A stretch of DNA of 64,000 nt, from NCBI RefSeq assembly GCF_008327685.1, contig NZ_BDDE01000015.1:496001-560000 (forward strand). Direction: 5' to 3'. This DNA comes from Actinomadura sp. K4S16. Lineage in GTDB: Bacteria > Actinomycetota > Actinomycetes > Streptosporangiales > Streptosporangiaceae. This document shows, in pieces, positions 8,531 to 16,695 of this stretch. The notes beneath the pieces are model-generated. The model was not told the DNA's origin, did no database searches, and saw only the letters and a list, made by a program, of their open reading frames with translations. A program made the translations under genes and the position numbers. Position 1 is the stretch's first letter. Each line of letters starts with the position of its first letter.

Positions 8531-9063
8531 TGAGCACCTACTGGTTCGAGCTCGAGGTCGGGCCGATCAGCGACCTTGAAGAGGCCGCGGAGCGGCTGTA
8601 CTCGCGCTGCGGCGACGGCCAGCTCTCCGGCGACGAGCAGAGCGGCGCCGTCCTGTTCTCGCGCGAGGCGCGCAACGCCATCGAGGCGGTCCTCTCCGCC
8701 ATCGACGACAGCGAGCGCAGTGGACTGTCGGTGACCGGCGTCACGGAGGACCTGGTCACCATCGACGACATAGCCGAAAAGACCGGCAGGTCGGCCCCGG
8801 CCGTCGGGCACTGGACGACCGGTGAACGCGGCCCAGGAGGCTTCCCCGCTCCGGTCGTCCATCGCGGCAGCCGCGTCAAGCTGTACTCCTGGGCCCAGGT
8901 GTCGCGCTGGCTTGCCGATGCCGGACTCGGGAGGATCGACTACGTCGCCGCGGAGGTCGCCGCCGCCACCGCCGACGTGGACGCGCTCCTACGTGCTCGA
9001 CGGGTGCTGCGCGAAGCCCCGTCAGGCAAGCGGGAAGCCCTTGTGAAGCTGGTAGAGGCGTGA
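8530..9063 (+). CDS. HTH protein, putative antitoxin/repressor of the HicA-like partner
   Basis: 177 aa, translationally coupled to the preceding gene (ATGA overlap; ribosome binding site AGAGAAGGA). The N-terminal half (about 1-75) is a small alpha/beta domain. Residues about 76-135 read as a MerR/excisionase-like winged helix: TIDDIAEKTGRSAPAVGHW, then a basic wing GSRVKLYSWAQVSRWL. The C-terminus is an alanine-rich helix. The order toxin-like then DNA-binding protein matches hicAB operons, but the N-terminal domain is not a recognisable HicB. It would probably bind the inverted repeat at 8259-8270. Confidence 0.55.
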   Translation: MSTYWFELEVGPISDLEEAAERLYSRCGDGQLSGDEQSGAVLFSREARNAIEAVLSAIDDSERSGLSVTGVTEDLVTIDDIAEKTGRSAPAVGHWTTGERGPGGFPAPVVHRGSRVKLYSWAQVSRWLADAGLGRIDYVAAEVAAATADVDALLRARRVLREAPSGKREALVKLVEA

Positions 9064-9138
9064 CCGACGCCGAAGCGGCGCAGGCTCCGGGCCCGAGGGC
9101 CTGCCACGGCCGTTGACAGGGGGCTTGTTAATCGTGTC

Positions 9139-9165
9139 GGCCTGGCCAGGCCTTTTCGTTACGCT
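9139..9165 (+). promoter_or_regulatory. Palindrome plus T run, then leaderless -10 box of proS type 1
   Basis: A perfect 14-bp palindrome (GGCCTGG/CCAGGCC) at 9139-9152 is followed by TTTT, resembling an intrinsic terminator for the upstream pair. TACGCT at 9160-9165 follows, 6 nt before ATG at 9172, giving a leaderless proS transcript. TTGACA at 9114-9119 may belong to an alternative promoter. Confidence 0.5.
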
Positions 9166-9171
9166 CGCGGG

Positions 9172-10866
9172 ATGCGCTGGTCCCAGATGTTCGCGCCGAC
9201 CCTTCGCGAGGACCCCGCCGAGGCCGAGGCGGCGAGCCACCGGCTGCTGCTGCGCGCGGGGTTCGTCCGGCAGCTGACGGCGGGCCACTACTGCCTGCTG
9301 CCGCTGGCCGTCCGCGTGCGAGCGAAGATCATCCAGATCGTCCGCGAGGAGATGGCGGCGGTCGGCGCGCAGGAGATGCTGCTGCCGGCGATGCACCCGG
9401 CCGAGCCGTGGAAGCGGTCGGGCCGCTGGGATCTCATAGGCCAGGAGCTGTTCCGGCTGCGCGACCGGCGCGGCGCCGAGCACGCCCTCGGCCTCACGCA
9501 CGAGGAGATCTTCGCGACGGTGGCTCGCGAGCTGAGCTCCTACCGGCAGCTGCCGCAGCAGTGGTACCAGTTCCAGACGAAGTTCCGGGACGAGCCGCGC
9601 CCCAAGGGCGGCCTGCTGCGGACCCGCGAGTTCACGATGAAGGACGCCTACAGCTTCGACGCCGACCAGGCCGGGCTGGACGCCTCGTTCGAGGCCTACC
9701 TCGGCGCCTACACGCGGATCTTCGAGCGGCTCGGCCTGCCGGCGCTGGCGTGCGAGGCGTCCAACGGCACCATGGGCGGCTCGGACTCCACCGAGTTCAT
9801 GTGCCCGGCCGACGTCGGCGAGGACCTCGTCGTCCGCTGCCCGGCCTGCGGCTACGCGGCGAACATCGAGCGGGCGACGTCGGCGCTGCCCACCGCGCAG
9901 GACGGGCCGGGACCGGACGCGCCGGAGCGCTTCGACACCCCCGGCGTCCGCACGATCGAGGACCTCCTGACCTACGGCGCGCCCGCCGACCGGCAGATCA
10001 AGACGCTCGTATACGTCCTGGACGGCGCGCTGACGCTCGTCCTGCTGCGCGGCGACCACCCGCTCAACGAGCAGAAGCTCGTGGATGCGACGGGCGCCAC
10101 GGAGATCCGCGCCGCCGAGCCCGGCGAGATCCAGGAGGCCCTCGGCGCGCTGCCCGGCAGCCTCGGCGCGGTCGGCGCGACGCTCCCGGTGATCGCGGAC
10201 GAGGCGCTGCGGGGCCGCCGCGACATGTTCACCGGCGCCAACACCGACGACGTCCACCTGCGCGGCGTCGACGTCGGCCGCGACATCGAGGTCGGCGCCT
10301 GGGCGGACCTGCGCGAGGTCGCGGAGGGCGAGGCCTGCGTCCGCTGCGGCGGGGCGCTGGAGGTCCTGCGGGCGATCGAGGTCGGGCACATCTTCAAGCT
10401 GGGCGACCGCTACTCCCGCGCGCTCGGCGTCGAGGTGCTGGACGCCGGGGGCCGGTCCGTCCCGGTGGTCATGGGCAGCTACGGCATCGGGATCGAGCGC
10501 GCGATGGCCGCGATCGTCGAGACGCACAACGACGAGCGCGGCATCGTCTGGCCGGCGGCGGTGGCGCCGTTCCAGGCCGCCGTCGTGATCGCGCAGTCCG
10601 ACGACGCCGACGTGGCCGCGGCGGCGGAGGAGGTCTACGCGGGCCTGTCCGCGGCGGGCGTCGAGGCGGTGATCGACGACCGTGCCGAGCGGGCAGGCGT
10701 GAAGTTCCGCGACGCCGAGCTGACCGGCATCCCCTTCCGCGTGACCGTGGGCCGCCGCGGCCTCGCCGAGGGCGTCGCCGAGGTCACCACCCGCGCCACC
10801 GGCGACACGTCCAAGATCGCCCTGGCCTCCGTCGTGGAGCACGTCCGTTCGCTGCTCACCGGTTGA
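9172..10866 (+). CDS. proS: Prolyl-tRNA synthetase, bacterial type with editing insertion (type 1)
   Basis: 564-residue class II synthetase. N-terminal catalytic part carries RWSQMFAPTLRE, LTHEEIFATV and KFRDEPRPKGGLLRTREF (motif 2), then the bacterial INS editing domain at about residues 225-385 (starts near DRQIKTLVYVLDG), then motif 3 (MGSYGIGIERAMAAI) and the C-terminal anticodon-binding domain. Length and order match E. coli-type ProRS. Start ATG 9172 is supported by a leaderless -10 box. Having this and a type 3 ProRS side by side is unusual; one may be a backup, inhibitor-resistant or specialised copy. Which one is the housekeeping enzyme cannot be told from sequence alone. Confidence 0.93.
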   Translation: MRWSQMFAPTLREDPAEAEAASHRLLLRAGFVRQLTAGHYCLLPLAVRVRAKIIQIVREEMAAVGAQEMLLPAMHPAEPWKRSGRWDLIGQELFRLRDRRGAEHALGLTHEEIFATVARELSSYRQLPQQWYQFQTKFRDEPRPKGGLLRTREFTMKDAYSFDADQAGLDASFEAYLGAYTRIFERLGLPALACEASNGTMGGSDSTEFMCPADVGEDLVVRCPACGYAANIERATSALPTAQDGPGPDAPERFDTPGVRTIEDLLTYGAPADRQIKTLVYVLDGALTLVLLRGDHPLNEQKLVDATGATEIRAAEPGEIQEALGALPGSLGAVGATLPVIADEALRGRRDMFTGANTDDVHLRGVDVGRDIEVGAWADLREVAEGEACVRCGGALEVLRAIEVGHIFKLGDRYSRALGVEVLDAGGRSVPVVMGSYGIGIERAMAAIVETHNDERGIVWPAAVAPFQAAVVIAQSDDADVAAAAEEVYAGLSAAGVEAVIDDRAERAGVKFRDAELTGIPFRVTVGRRGLAEGVAEVTTRATGDTSKIALASVVEHVRSLLTG

Positions 10867-10939
10867 ACCGACAGCTGCGGAGCCGGGCGAGATGGCGGAT
10901 CGGCCTTGCGCCACGCGGAAGCCCAGGCAGACTTGAGGT

Positions 10940-11203
10940 GTGATCAAAACGCTGCGCCCCAAGGACTACAACGAGGTTCTCCACGTCGGGCACTTCTTCC
11001 GCAAGGGTGACCCTGTGCTCATGGATCTCACCCAGCTGACCGACGACATGGCCAGGCAGCTGGTGGACTTCTGCGCTGGGCTCATCTGCGGGCGAGGAGG
11101 GGAGATGGAGCGACTGGACAAGAAGCTCTTCCTCCTCCAGCCGCCCGCCCGCCCCCGGATCGCCCCCGCGCACATCCCCGACCTCGCCCACGTCGCCGAC
11201 TAG
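10940..11203 (+). CDS. SepF-like protein (short paralogue)
   Basis: 87 residues matching the SepF core: RPKDYNEVLHVGHFFRKGDP, then VLMDLTQLTDDMARQLVDF, a glycine patch GLICGRGGEMERL and the strand KKLFLLQPP. SepF tethers FtsZ to the membrane and caps the ring; mycelial actinomycetes carry extra SepF-like proteins besides the one beside ftsZ. This copy lacks the N-terminal amphipathic membrane-binding helix, is not near ftsZ and ends in a short tail, so it is probably a paralogue acting with SepF. GTG start, with GAGG just upstream. Confidence 0.78.
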   Translation: MIKTLRPKDYNEVLHVGHFFRKGDPVLMDLTQLTDDMARQLVDFCAGLICGRGGEMERLDKKLFLLQPPARPRIAPAHIPDLAHVAD

Positions 11204-11331
11204 CGGTGTCCACGAACGTCGGCAGGGTCGGCGGCGAAGTCTGACGCCGCAACGGGGAGCCCCTGCGCCATGTTGCGATCAGCGATCGTGGCTTATGCGC
11301 TGAGCACGAGCGGTCCGCCTGGTGGGCGGTC

Positions 11332-11718
11332 TCAGATGTCCAGCTCGCCGCACTTCGCGCGCTGGACGAGTTGAGCGAAGCTTTCGGCGGAGAGCGTTAG
11401 ATACCCTGCGTCTGGGGCCTTGCTGTCACGAAAGGCGACGTACGTCGCGTCTCGGGACACCTCAACACAGTTGCCGTTCTGGCCACTTCGTGAACTCCTG
11501 CGCCATGCGGCACGAGGACTGTCGTATAGGCCCGCTCTGACCGCGCGGGCGAATGCAGCCCACTCTGCAGGGCGAAAGGACAGCACGGGGCCTTCCGCAT
11601 CCTTGGAGTCTCGGACGGCGGTACCGCTACCGTGCTGGGCGGCAAGCTCCACGCAGTTTCCAGTCCCGCCACTGTGGCTGCTCTTCCGCCAGTCCAGCGG
11701 CGGAGGGTTTGCTCGCAT
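11332..11718 (-). CDS. Tandem DUF397 protein of the WhiJ-type module
   Basis: 128 aa with two DUF397 repeats: WRKSSHSGGTGNCVELA (about residue 9) to RAVRAG, and WRRSSRSGQNGNCVEVS (about residue 71) to the end. Most family members have a single copy, so this is an internal duplication. DUF397 proteins accompany XRE regulators of the WhiJ family and are thought to modulate their binding. The gene starts 20 bp after the XRE gene stop, behind a strong AAAGGAG, so the two form an operon. The ATG at 11718 is fixed by that site. Confidence 0.85.
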   Translation of the reverse strand: MRANPPPLDWRKSSHSGGTGNCVELAAQHGSGTAVRDSKDAEGPVLSFRPAEWAAFARAVRAGLYDSPRAAWRRSSRSGQNGNCVEVSRDATYVAFRDSKAPDAGYLTLSAESFAQLVQRAKCGELDI

Positions 11719-11737
11719 ATGTGCTCCTTTCCGCGGG

Positions 11738-12595
11738 CTAGATCGTATCTGCCGCGATGGAGCGGATGAGGTCTCGGGAATCCCTGGGTGACAGGGCCAT
11801 CGCGCGGATGCGGTCGAAGGCATCGCCGTAAGTCTCCAAGTCGTGCGCCTGCTCCAAGATCAGAGCACCGTTCATCGTCTCGATGTAGGCCACTCCGGTC
11901 TCTCCCTCGGCAGGGAAGCTGTAGAGGGAGAAGGATCCGACCATGGCCGGGTGCTCCCCGGCGGCGAAAGGGAGGACCTGCACGACTACGTTCAGCCTGT
12001 CGCGCTCCTCCGTGAGGCTTTCCAGTTGCGCCTTCATGATCCCTGGGCTTCCGACGATCTGGCGGACCACTCCCTCGTTGATCACAGCCCAGAGTTGCGG
12101 TCCATGCTGCTCGTTGAGCAGCGCCTGACGGGCGATGCGGACCTCGACCCGCTGCTGGATGATCTCCTGCGAGTCCCCAGGCCGAGCAGCGCGGATCACT
12201 GCGCGGGCGTAGTCCGGCGTCTGCAGGAGGCCCGGCACGAGCGCCTGTTCGTAGGTGGAGATGAGTGAGGCCTCGGTCTCGATACCGATCATGGTCCGCG
12301 TCTCGGTGGGGAGCGTCGCGCCGTAGGACTCCCACCAACCCCGCTCTTTCGCCTTGCGTGCGATGTCGAGAAGTCCGGCTACCTGCTGCGGGTCGTCAAC
12401 GCCGTACAGATCCAACAGCTTGCGAACGTCGGTCGTGCTCACGCCGATCTGCCGGGTTTCGATCCGGGACAGCTTGGACTGTTGCCAACCGAGCCGCGCC
12501 GCAGCGTCGGTGATCGACATCTTTCCAACCTCGGTTCGCAAGCGTCGCAGCTCAGATGCAAGGCGGCGCCGTCGCATGGTCGGAGATCCCGGCAT
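11738..12595 (-). CDS. WhiJ-like XRE regulator with DUF5753 domain
   Basis: 285 aa. The N-terminal XRE helix-turn-helix (about residues 8-65: SITDAAARLGWQQSKLSRIE) is followed by the DUF5753 domain (about 95-280: STYEQALVPGLLQTPDYARA and the family-typical VVVQVLPF). In Streptomyces, WhiJ-type regulators repress aerial-mycelium genes together with DUF397 and AbaA-like ATPase partners; all three partners are present here. ATG at 12595 has GGGAGCG upstream; the longer reading frame upstream has no start signal. A TATGCT -10 box lies in the divergent intergenic region. Confidence 0.87.
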   Translation of the reverse strand: MPGSPTMRRRRLASELRRLRTEVGKMSITDAAARLGWQQSKLSRIETRQIGVSTTDVRKLLDLYGVDDPQQVAGLLDIARKAKERGWWESYGATLPTETRTMIGIETEASLISTYEQALVPGLLQTPDYARAVIRAARPGDSQEIIQQRVEVRIARQALLNEQHGPQLWAVINEGVVRQIVGSPGIMKAQLESLTEERDRLNVVVQVLPFAAGEHPAMVGSFSLYSFPAEGETGVAYIETMNGALILEQAHDLETYGDAFDRIRAMALSPRDSRDLIRSIAADTI

Positions 12596-12716
12596 GATCC
12601 GCTCCCAGAAAGCAAATTGTTTGTCGCGAGCATATTGCACGAGACGCGGAAGAGGTGCATCCTGACGGACACAGGCTGTCACCTCTCAAGTACGTAGTGC
12701 AGCCGAAACGCGAACG

Positions 12717-12753
12717 GCCCCGGGCCGGTGGTCGCGCACCGGCTCCGGGGCCT
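12717..12753 (+). promoter_or_regulatory. Strong leader hairpin upstream of the ATPase gene
   Basis: GGCCCCGGGCCGGTG pairs with CACCGGCTCCGGGGCC across a six-base loop, 27 nt before the ATG at 12780 and just before the ribosome binding site AGGAGG. It may be an attenuator or terminator isolating the divergent promoters; it lacks a long T run. Confidence 0.55.
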
Positions 12754-12779
12754 TGATCCGACGTAGGAGGTCGGACCCG

Positions 12780-13244
12780 ATGGACGATCGTAGGGTCAAT
12801 CAGACAGCTCGGCCGGGGCCGGCGGCCCTTCCACTGGACACGCGGGTGTTGGCGGCTCCGGTCTCGGCAGGCGTGGTGCGGACGCTGTTGCGGTCACGGC
12901 TGGCGGACTGGGGTCTGTCGCATCGGGCCGATGACGTGGACCTGATCGCCGGTGAGTTGCTCGCCAACGCCGCGCAGTACGCGGCCTACCGGGAGATGCG
13001 GGTGCGGTTCACGTTGCAGCCGTACGGGATGTGGCTCGGAGTGTGGGACTGCTCGGACGAACTGCCCACGGTGCGGCCGCTGGAGCCGGTGGACGTCTCG
13101 CCGGACGCCGAGGCGCTGAACCCTGGTCACGACGACGGCACAGGAGGGTGGGGCCTGCCGATAGTCCAAGCGTTATCGCTGCGATGCGGGGTCGACCGGA
13201 CGCCTCCGAAGGGCAAGTGGGTGTGGTCGGTGATCGCGTGCTGA
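12780..13244 (+). CDS. Histidine-kinase-like ATP-binding protein (RsbW/AbaA-associated type)
   Basis: 154-residue stand-alone GHKL ATPase. N-box ELLANAAQYA at about residue 60, G1-like box VWDCSDELP and G2-like box GTGGWGLPIVQAL are visible. Such proteins are anti-sigma or regulatory kinases; in WhiJ-type loci they sit divergent to the XRE/DUF397 pair, exactly as here. Start ATG 12780 follows AGGAGG with a 9-nt gap. Whether it phosphorylates a partner is unknown. Confidence 0.85.
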   Translation: MDDRRVNQTARPGPAALPLDTRVLAAPVSAGVVRTLLRSRLADWGLSHRADDVDLIAGELLANAAQYAAYREMRVRFTLQPYGMWLGVWDCSDELPTVRPLEPVDVSPDAEALNPGHDDGTGGWGLPIVQALSLRCGVDRTPPKGKWVWSVIAC

Positions 13245-13285
13245 AAGCGCGCGGGAAGTCGGAGGGCTGGGACGGAGTCGCACGG

Positions 13286-13687
13286 ATGACGATGAAGAGC
13301 GCGGGTCTGGCGCGGGTCTGGGCGTGGGGGCGGACCCTACGGGGATGCGACACGGCGGTGTGGCATCTGGACCGGCTGGCGGTGGCGGCGGAGTGCCGGG
13401 GGTATCGGGGCCTGAAGCTGTACCAGGACCAGTCTTCGGCCCTGTCGGTGCCCATGCTGCTGTTCTTCGTCCGTGGTCGGCGGGAGAACGTGTGGATGCC
13501 GGCGACGGCGCGAGCCGTACCCGGCGGCGAGTGGGCGTACTTCGACGTCTCCCGCGACCCATGGCTCTGGTTCGCCTGGTGCCGCGACGCGGTGACGGCG
13601 GCCGATCAGGTGGCCGCGCTGATGGACCACCTGATGTTTCCGGACACCTTCCCGGACGTGCGCGAGGAACGGCGCGCTCAGGTGTAG
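13286..13687 (+). CDS. Hypothetical protein after the ATPase gene
   Basis: About 133 residues, Trp-rich (VWAWGRTLRGCDTAVWHLDRL, WLWFAWCRDAV). No known domain recognised and no signal peptide. It has a mixed composition suggestive of a soluble alpha/beta protein. ATG at 13286 follows a GGAG 8 nt upstream; GTG at 13238, overlapping the ATPase stop, is an alternative that would couple the two genes. It is likely co-transcribed with the ATPase gene and perhaps with the hemC-like gene 31 bp downstream. Confidence 0.6.
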   Translation: MTMKSAGLARVWAWGRTLRGCDTAVWHLDRLAVAAECRGYRGLKLYQDQSSALSVPMLLFFVRGRRENVWMPATARAVPGGEWAYFDVSRDPWLWFAWCRDAVTAADQVAALMDHLMFPDTFPDVREERRAQV

Positions 13688-13718
13688 GCATAGGGCGCGT
13701 CCAGTAAGGGGCACGGCG

Positions 13719-14741
13719 GTGAGGATGGCGAAGTTCGGGGGTGTGGGGGCGGTGAGGGATCTGGTCCCGGCCGGGTCGGCTGCGGCATCGCGGACGTTCT
13801 CCTGGAGCGGTGGGGGCGGCGGGGTGCTTCGGCTGGGCACGCGGACGTCTCCGCTGGCGATGATGCAGGCGCGCGGCGTCGCGGCCCGGTTGGAAGGGCT
13901 GGTCGATGTGCGGGTAGAAGTGGTGGGCATCCAGACGGCCGGGGACCGGCATCGGGGGAACCTGGGTGAGCTGGGCGGCAAGGGCGCGTTCATGCGCGAG
14001 ATCGACCGGGCGCTGCTGACGGGGGCGGTCGATGTCGCGGTGCACTGCCTCAAGGACGTTCCGGGGGACGTGCCGCGCCCTGAGGGGCTGGTCTTCGCCG
14101 CCTACGTCGAGCGTGACGACACCGCCGATGTGATGCTGTTCCCGATGGCGGGCGAGGTTCAGTGCCTGGCGGACCTGGGACCGGGGGCTCGGGTGGGAAC
14201 CTCCGCCGTACGACGGCGTGCGCAGCTCGGCAAGATCCGTCCTGATCTGCGGGTGGAGTACCTGCGCGGCAACGTCAACTCCCGGCTCGGACGGTTGGAC
14301 GCCGGGGAGGACTTCGACGCCATCGTGCTGGCTCGGGCGGGCCTGGCACGGCTGGGGATCGAGCGGCCTGGTGAGGAACTGGACATCCTTCCGGCGATCG
14401 GCGCGGGGGTGCTGGCGGTCGACTGCCGCCGCGCTGACTCCGACGTGGTGGAACTGGTGCGGCTGCTGGACGACAAGGTGACGCGGCAGTGTGTGAGCGC
14501 GGAACGCGCGATGCTTCACGGGTTGCAGGGGCACTGCAACAGCCCGATCGCGGGGCACGCGAGGTTGGAGCGAGACGGGCAACTGAGTCTGCGCGGGATG
14601 GTCTTCACCCGGGACGGGTCGAAGTTCGTCCACGCGCAGGAGTGGTCGGCACCGGGCAAAGGTGAAGATCTGGGCGCGTACGTGGCGGGCGACCTACTCC
14701 GTAAGGGCGCCCGTGACCTGATCTCCGGTATCCCGCACTGA
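13719..14741 (+). CDS. Hydroxymethylbilane synthase (porphobilinogen deaminase) paralogue
   Basis: Polymerises four porphobilinogens into hydroxymethylbilane. Core motifs are present: LRLGTRTSPLAMMQA near residue 36, VDVAVHCLKDVP (catalytic Asp region), RGNVNSRLGRLD, and HGLQGHCNSPIAGHA, whose Cys is in the position that binds the dipyrromethane cofactor. The N-terminus is about 35 residues longer than usual (Gly/Ser-rich), so a later GTG at 13824 is possible. It is not beside hemA, hemB or hemD but next to a WhiJ-type regulatory module. It is therefore likely a second, specialised copy; a tetrapyrrole or secondary-metabolite role is speculation. Confidence 0.8.
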   Translation: MRMAKFGGVGAVRDLVPAGSAAASRTFSWSGGGGGVLRLGTRTSPLAMMQARGVAARLEGLVDVRVEVVGIQTAGDRHRGNLGELGGKGAFMREIDRALLTGAVDVAVHCLKDVPGDVPRPEGLVFAAYVERDDTADVMLFPMAGEVQCLADLGPGARVGTSAVRRRAQLGKIRPDLRVEYLRGNVNSRLGRLDAGEDFDAIVLARAGLARLGIERPGEELDILPAIGAGVLAVDCRRADSDVVELVRLLDDKVTRQCVSAERAMLHGLQGHCNSPIAGHARLERDGQLSLRGMVFTRDGSKFVHAQEWSAPGKGEDLGAYVAGDLLRKGARDLISGIPH

Positions 14742-14748
14742 TAATCGA

Positions 14749-14785
14749 TTGACGGTGCGGCGGGGGATTCTCGACACTCGGCGGC
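14749..14785 (+). promoter_or_regulatory. Promoter of the ABC-F gene
   Basis: TTGACG at 14749-14754 and GACACT at 14773-14778 with an 18-bp spacer, 7 nt before ATG 14786. This fits a leaderless transcript and makes the gene independent of the hemC-like gene. Confidence 0.5.
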
Positions 14786-16429
14786 ATGGGACACGTCGAG
14801 GTGGGCCACGTCGGCCATGTGCTGCCGGACGGGCGGATGCTGCTCGACGACGTCTCCTTCCGGGTCGGCGACGGCGTCACGGCCGCCCTCGTGGGCCCGA
14901 ACGGCGCGGGGAAGACGACGCTTGTGCGGCTGATCGCGGGCGATCTGGCGCCGCAGTCCGGAACGGTCGCGCACAGCGGCGGAGTCGGCGTCATGCGCCA
15001 GTTCATCGGCAGCGTGCGGGACGACTCGAACGTGCACGACCTCCTGCTGTCGCTGGCCCCGCCCCGGGTGCGGGAGGCGGCGGCCGCGGTGGAGGCGGCC
15101 GAGCTGGCGATGATGGAGCGCGACGACGAGCCCACCCAGCTCCGCTACGCCACGGCCCTCGCGGGCTGGGGCGACGCCGGCGGCTACGAGGCCGAGGTGC
15201 TCTGGGACGCGTGCTGCGTCGCGGCGCTCGGCGTCCCCTACGACTCGTGCCGGTGGCGCGAGGTGCGCACCCTGTCGGGCGGTGAGCAGAAGCGGCTCGC
15301 GCTGGAGGCCCTGCTCCGCGGCCCCGACGAGGTCCTCCTGCTGGACGAGCCCGACAACTACCTGGACGTCCCGGGCAAGCGGTGGCTGGAGGAGCGGCTT
15401 CGGGAGACGCCGAAGACCGTCCTGCTGGTGTCGCACGACCGCGAGCTGCTCGACCGCTCGGCCGACCGGATCGTCACCGTGGAGGCGTCCCGCGTGTGGA
15501 TCCACGGCGGCCGCTTCGCCACCTACGCCGCCGCCCGCCGCGACCGCAACGAGCGCCTGGAGGAGCTGCGCCGCCGCTGGGACGAGGAGCACGCCAAGCT
15601 CAAGGAGCTGGTCAACAACCTGCGGGTGAAGGCCACGGTGAACGACGGCTTCGCCTCCCGCTACCGCGCGGCGCAGACCCGGCTGCGCAAGTTCGAGGAG
15701 GCCGGGCCGCCCGAGATCCCGCCCCGCGACCAGAACCTGAAGATGCGGCTGCGCGGCGGCAGGACCGGCAAGCGCGCGGTGGTCTGCGAGAACCTCGAAC
15801 TGACCGGCCTGATGAAGCCGTTCGACACCGAGGTCTGGTACGGCGAGCGCGTCGCCGTCCTGGGCTCGAACGGCTCCGGGAAGTCGCACTTCCTGCGCCT
15901 CCTGGCGGCCGTCGCCGAGACGCTGCCGCGCGGCGCGACGCCGGTGCGGCCCGTCGCGCACACCGGCGTGGCCCGGCTGGGCGCGCGCGTGGTCCCGGGG
16001 CTGTTCGCGCAGACCCACGCCCGTCCGGATCTGGCCGGGCGCACCCCGTGCGAGATCGTCATGACCGAGCACGCGCGGCTGCGCAACGACGCGATGAGCG
16101 CGCTCACCCGCTACGAGCTCAACGTGTGCGCCGAGCAGCCCTTCGAGACGCTCTCCGGGGGCCAGCAGGCCCGGCTCCAGATCCTGCTCCTGGAGCTCGG
16201 CGGCGCCACGCTGCTCCTGCTGGACGAGCCGACCGACAACCTCGACCTGGCCAGCGCCGAGGCCCTCCAGGAGGGCCTGGAGTCCTACGAGGGGACGGTC
16301 GTCTCGGTGACCCACGACCGCTGGTTCGCCCGCGCCTTCGACCGCCACCTGGTCTTCGGGGCCGACGGCACGGTCTACGAGTCCGCGGAACCGGTCTGGG
16401 ACGAGTCGCGGGTGGCCCGGCCCCGCTGA
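14786..16429 (+). CDS. ABC-F family ATPase (ribosome-associated)
   Basis: 547 aa, two ABC cassettes and no membrane segments. First cassette: GPNGAGKTT near residue 37, LSGGEQKR near 167, LLLDEPDNYLD. Second: GSNGSGKSH near 363, LSGGQQAR near 458, LLLDEPTDNLD. A basic, helical inter-domain linker (about 235-310, RRWDEEHAKLKELVNN) corresponds to the part that reaches into the ribosome. ABC-F proteins are translation factors or antibiotic-resistance proteins. Subfamily is unclear, so resistance to a macrolide-type drug is only a possibility. It has its own leaderless-type promoter. Confidence 0.86.
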   Translation: MGHVEVGHVGHVLPDGRMLLDDVSFRVGDGVTAALVGPNGAGKTTLVRLIAGDLAPQSGTVAHSGGVGVMRQFIGSVRDDSNVHDLLLSLAPPRVREAAAAVEAAELAMMERDDEPTQLRYATALAGWGDAGGYEAEVLWDACCVAALGVPYDSCRWREVRTLSGGEQKRLALEALLRGPDEVLLLDEPDNYLDVPGKRWLEERLRETPKTVLLVSHDRELLDRSADRIVTVEASRVWIHGGRFATYAAARRDRNERLEELRRRWDEEHAKLKELVNNLRVKATVNDGFASRYRAAQTRLRKFEEAGPPEIPPRDQNLKMRLRGGRTGKRAVVCENLELTGLMKPFDTEVWYGERVAVLGSNGSGKSHFLRLLAAVAETLPRGATPVRPVAHTGVARLGARVVPGLFAQTHARPDLAGRTPCEIVMTEHARLRNDAMSALTRYELNVCAEQPFETLSGGQQARLQILLLELGGATLLLLDEPTDNLDLASAEALQEGLESYEGTVVSVTHDRWFARAFDRHLVFGADGTVYESAEPVWDESRVARPR

Positions 16430-16654
16430 GCGGGCCGGGAGGTGTTTCGAAGTCCCGGCCCACTTCGCTCGCCTGGCGGGTCGCTACGTGACCGGGCCTG
16501 GGCGAACGCGGCATCGCTTCGCGATCTGCCCGGCGCCGCTCGCCTCCGGCTTCGCCGAACCGGGCAGGTCGCGCGTTCGCGCGCGTGGCCGAGGCCACTT
16601 CGAGACCAGGCCCTACCAGGCTCCTCCGGCCGGGCCGGGCCGGGCCGGAGGGTG

Positions 16655-16690
16655 AGGGGGCTGGGGGCCGCGCGCGGTCCCCAGCCCCCG
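16655..16690. terminator. Bidirectional hairpin between convergent genes
   Basis: GGGGCTGGGG pairs with CCCCAGCCCC around a CG-rich loop, between the ABC-F gene and the convergent SH3 protein gene. The upstream 16430-16650 has several short inverted repeats and a GGGCC tandem tract (about 16629-16647) but no gene. Confidence 0.7.
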
Positions 16691-16695
16691 CCCGA

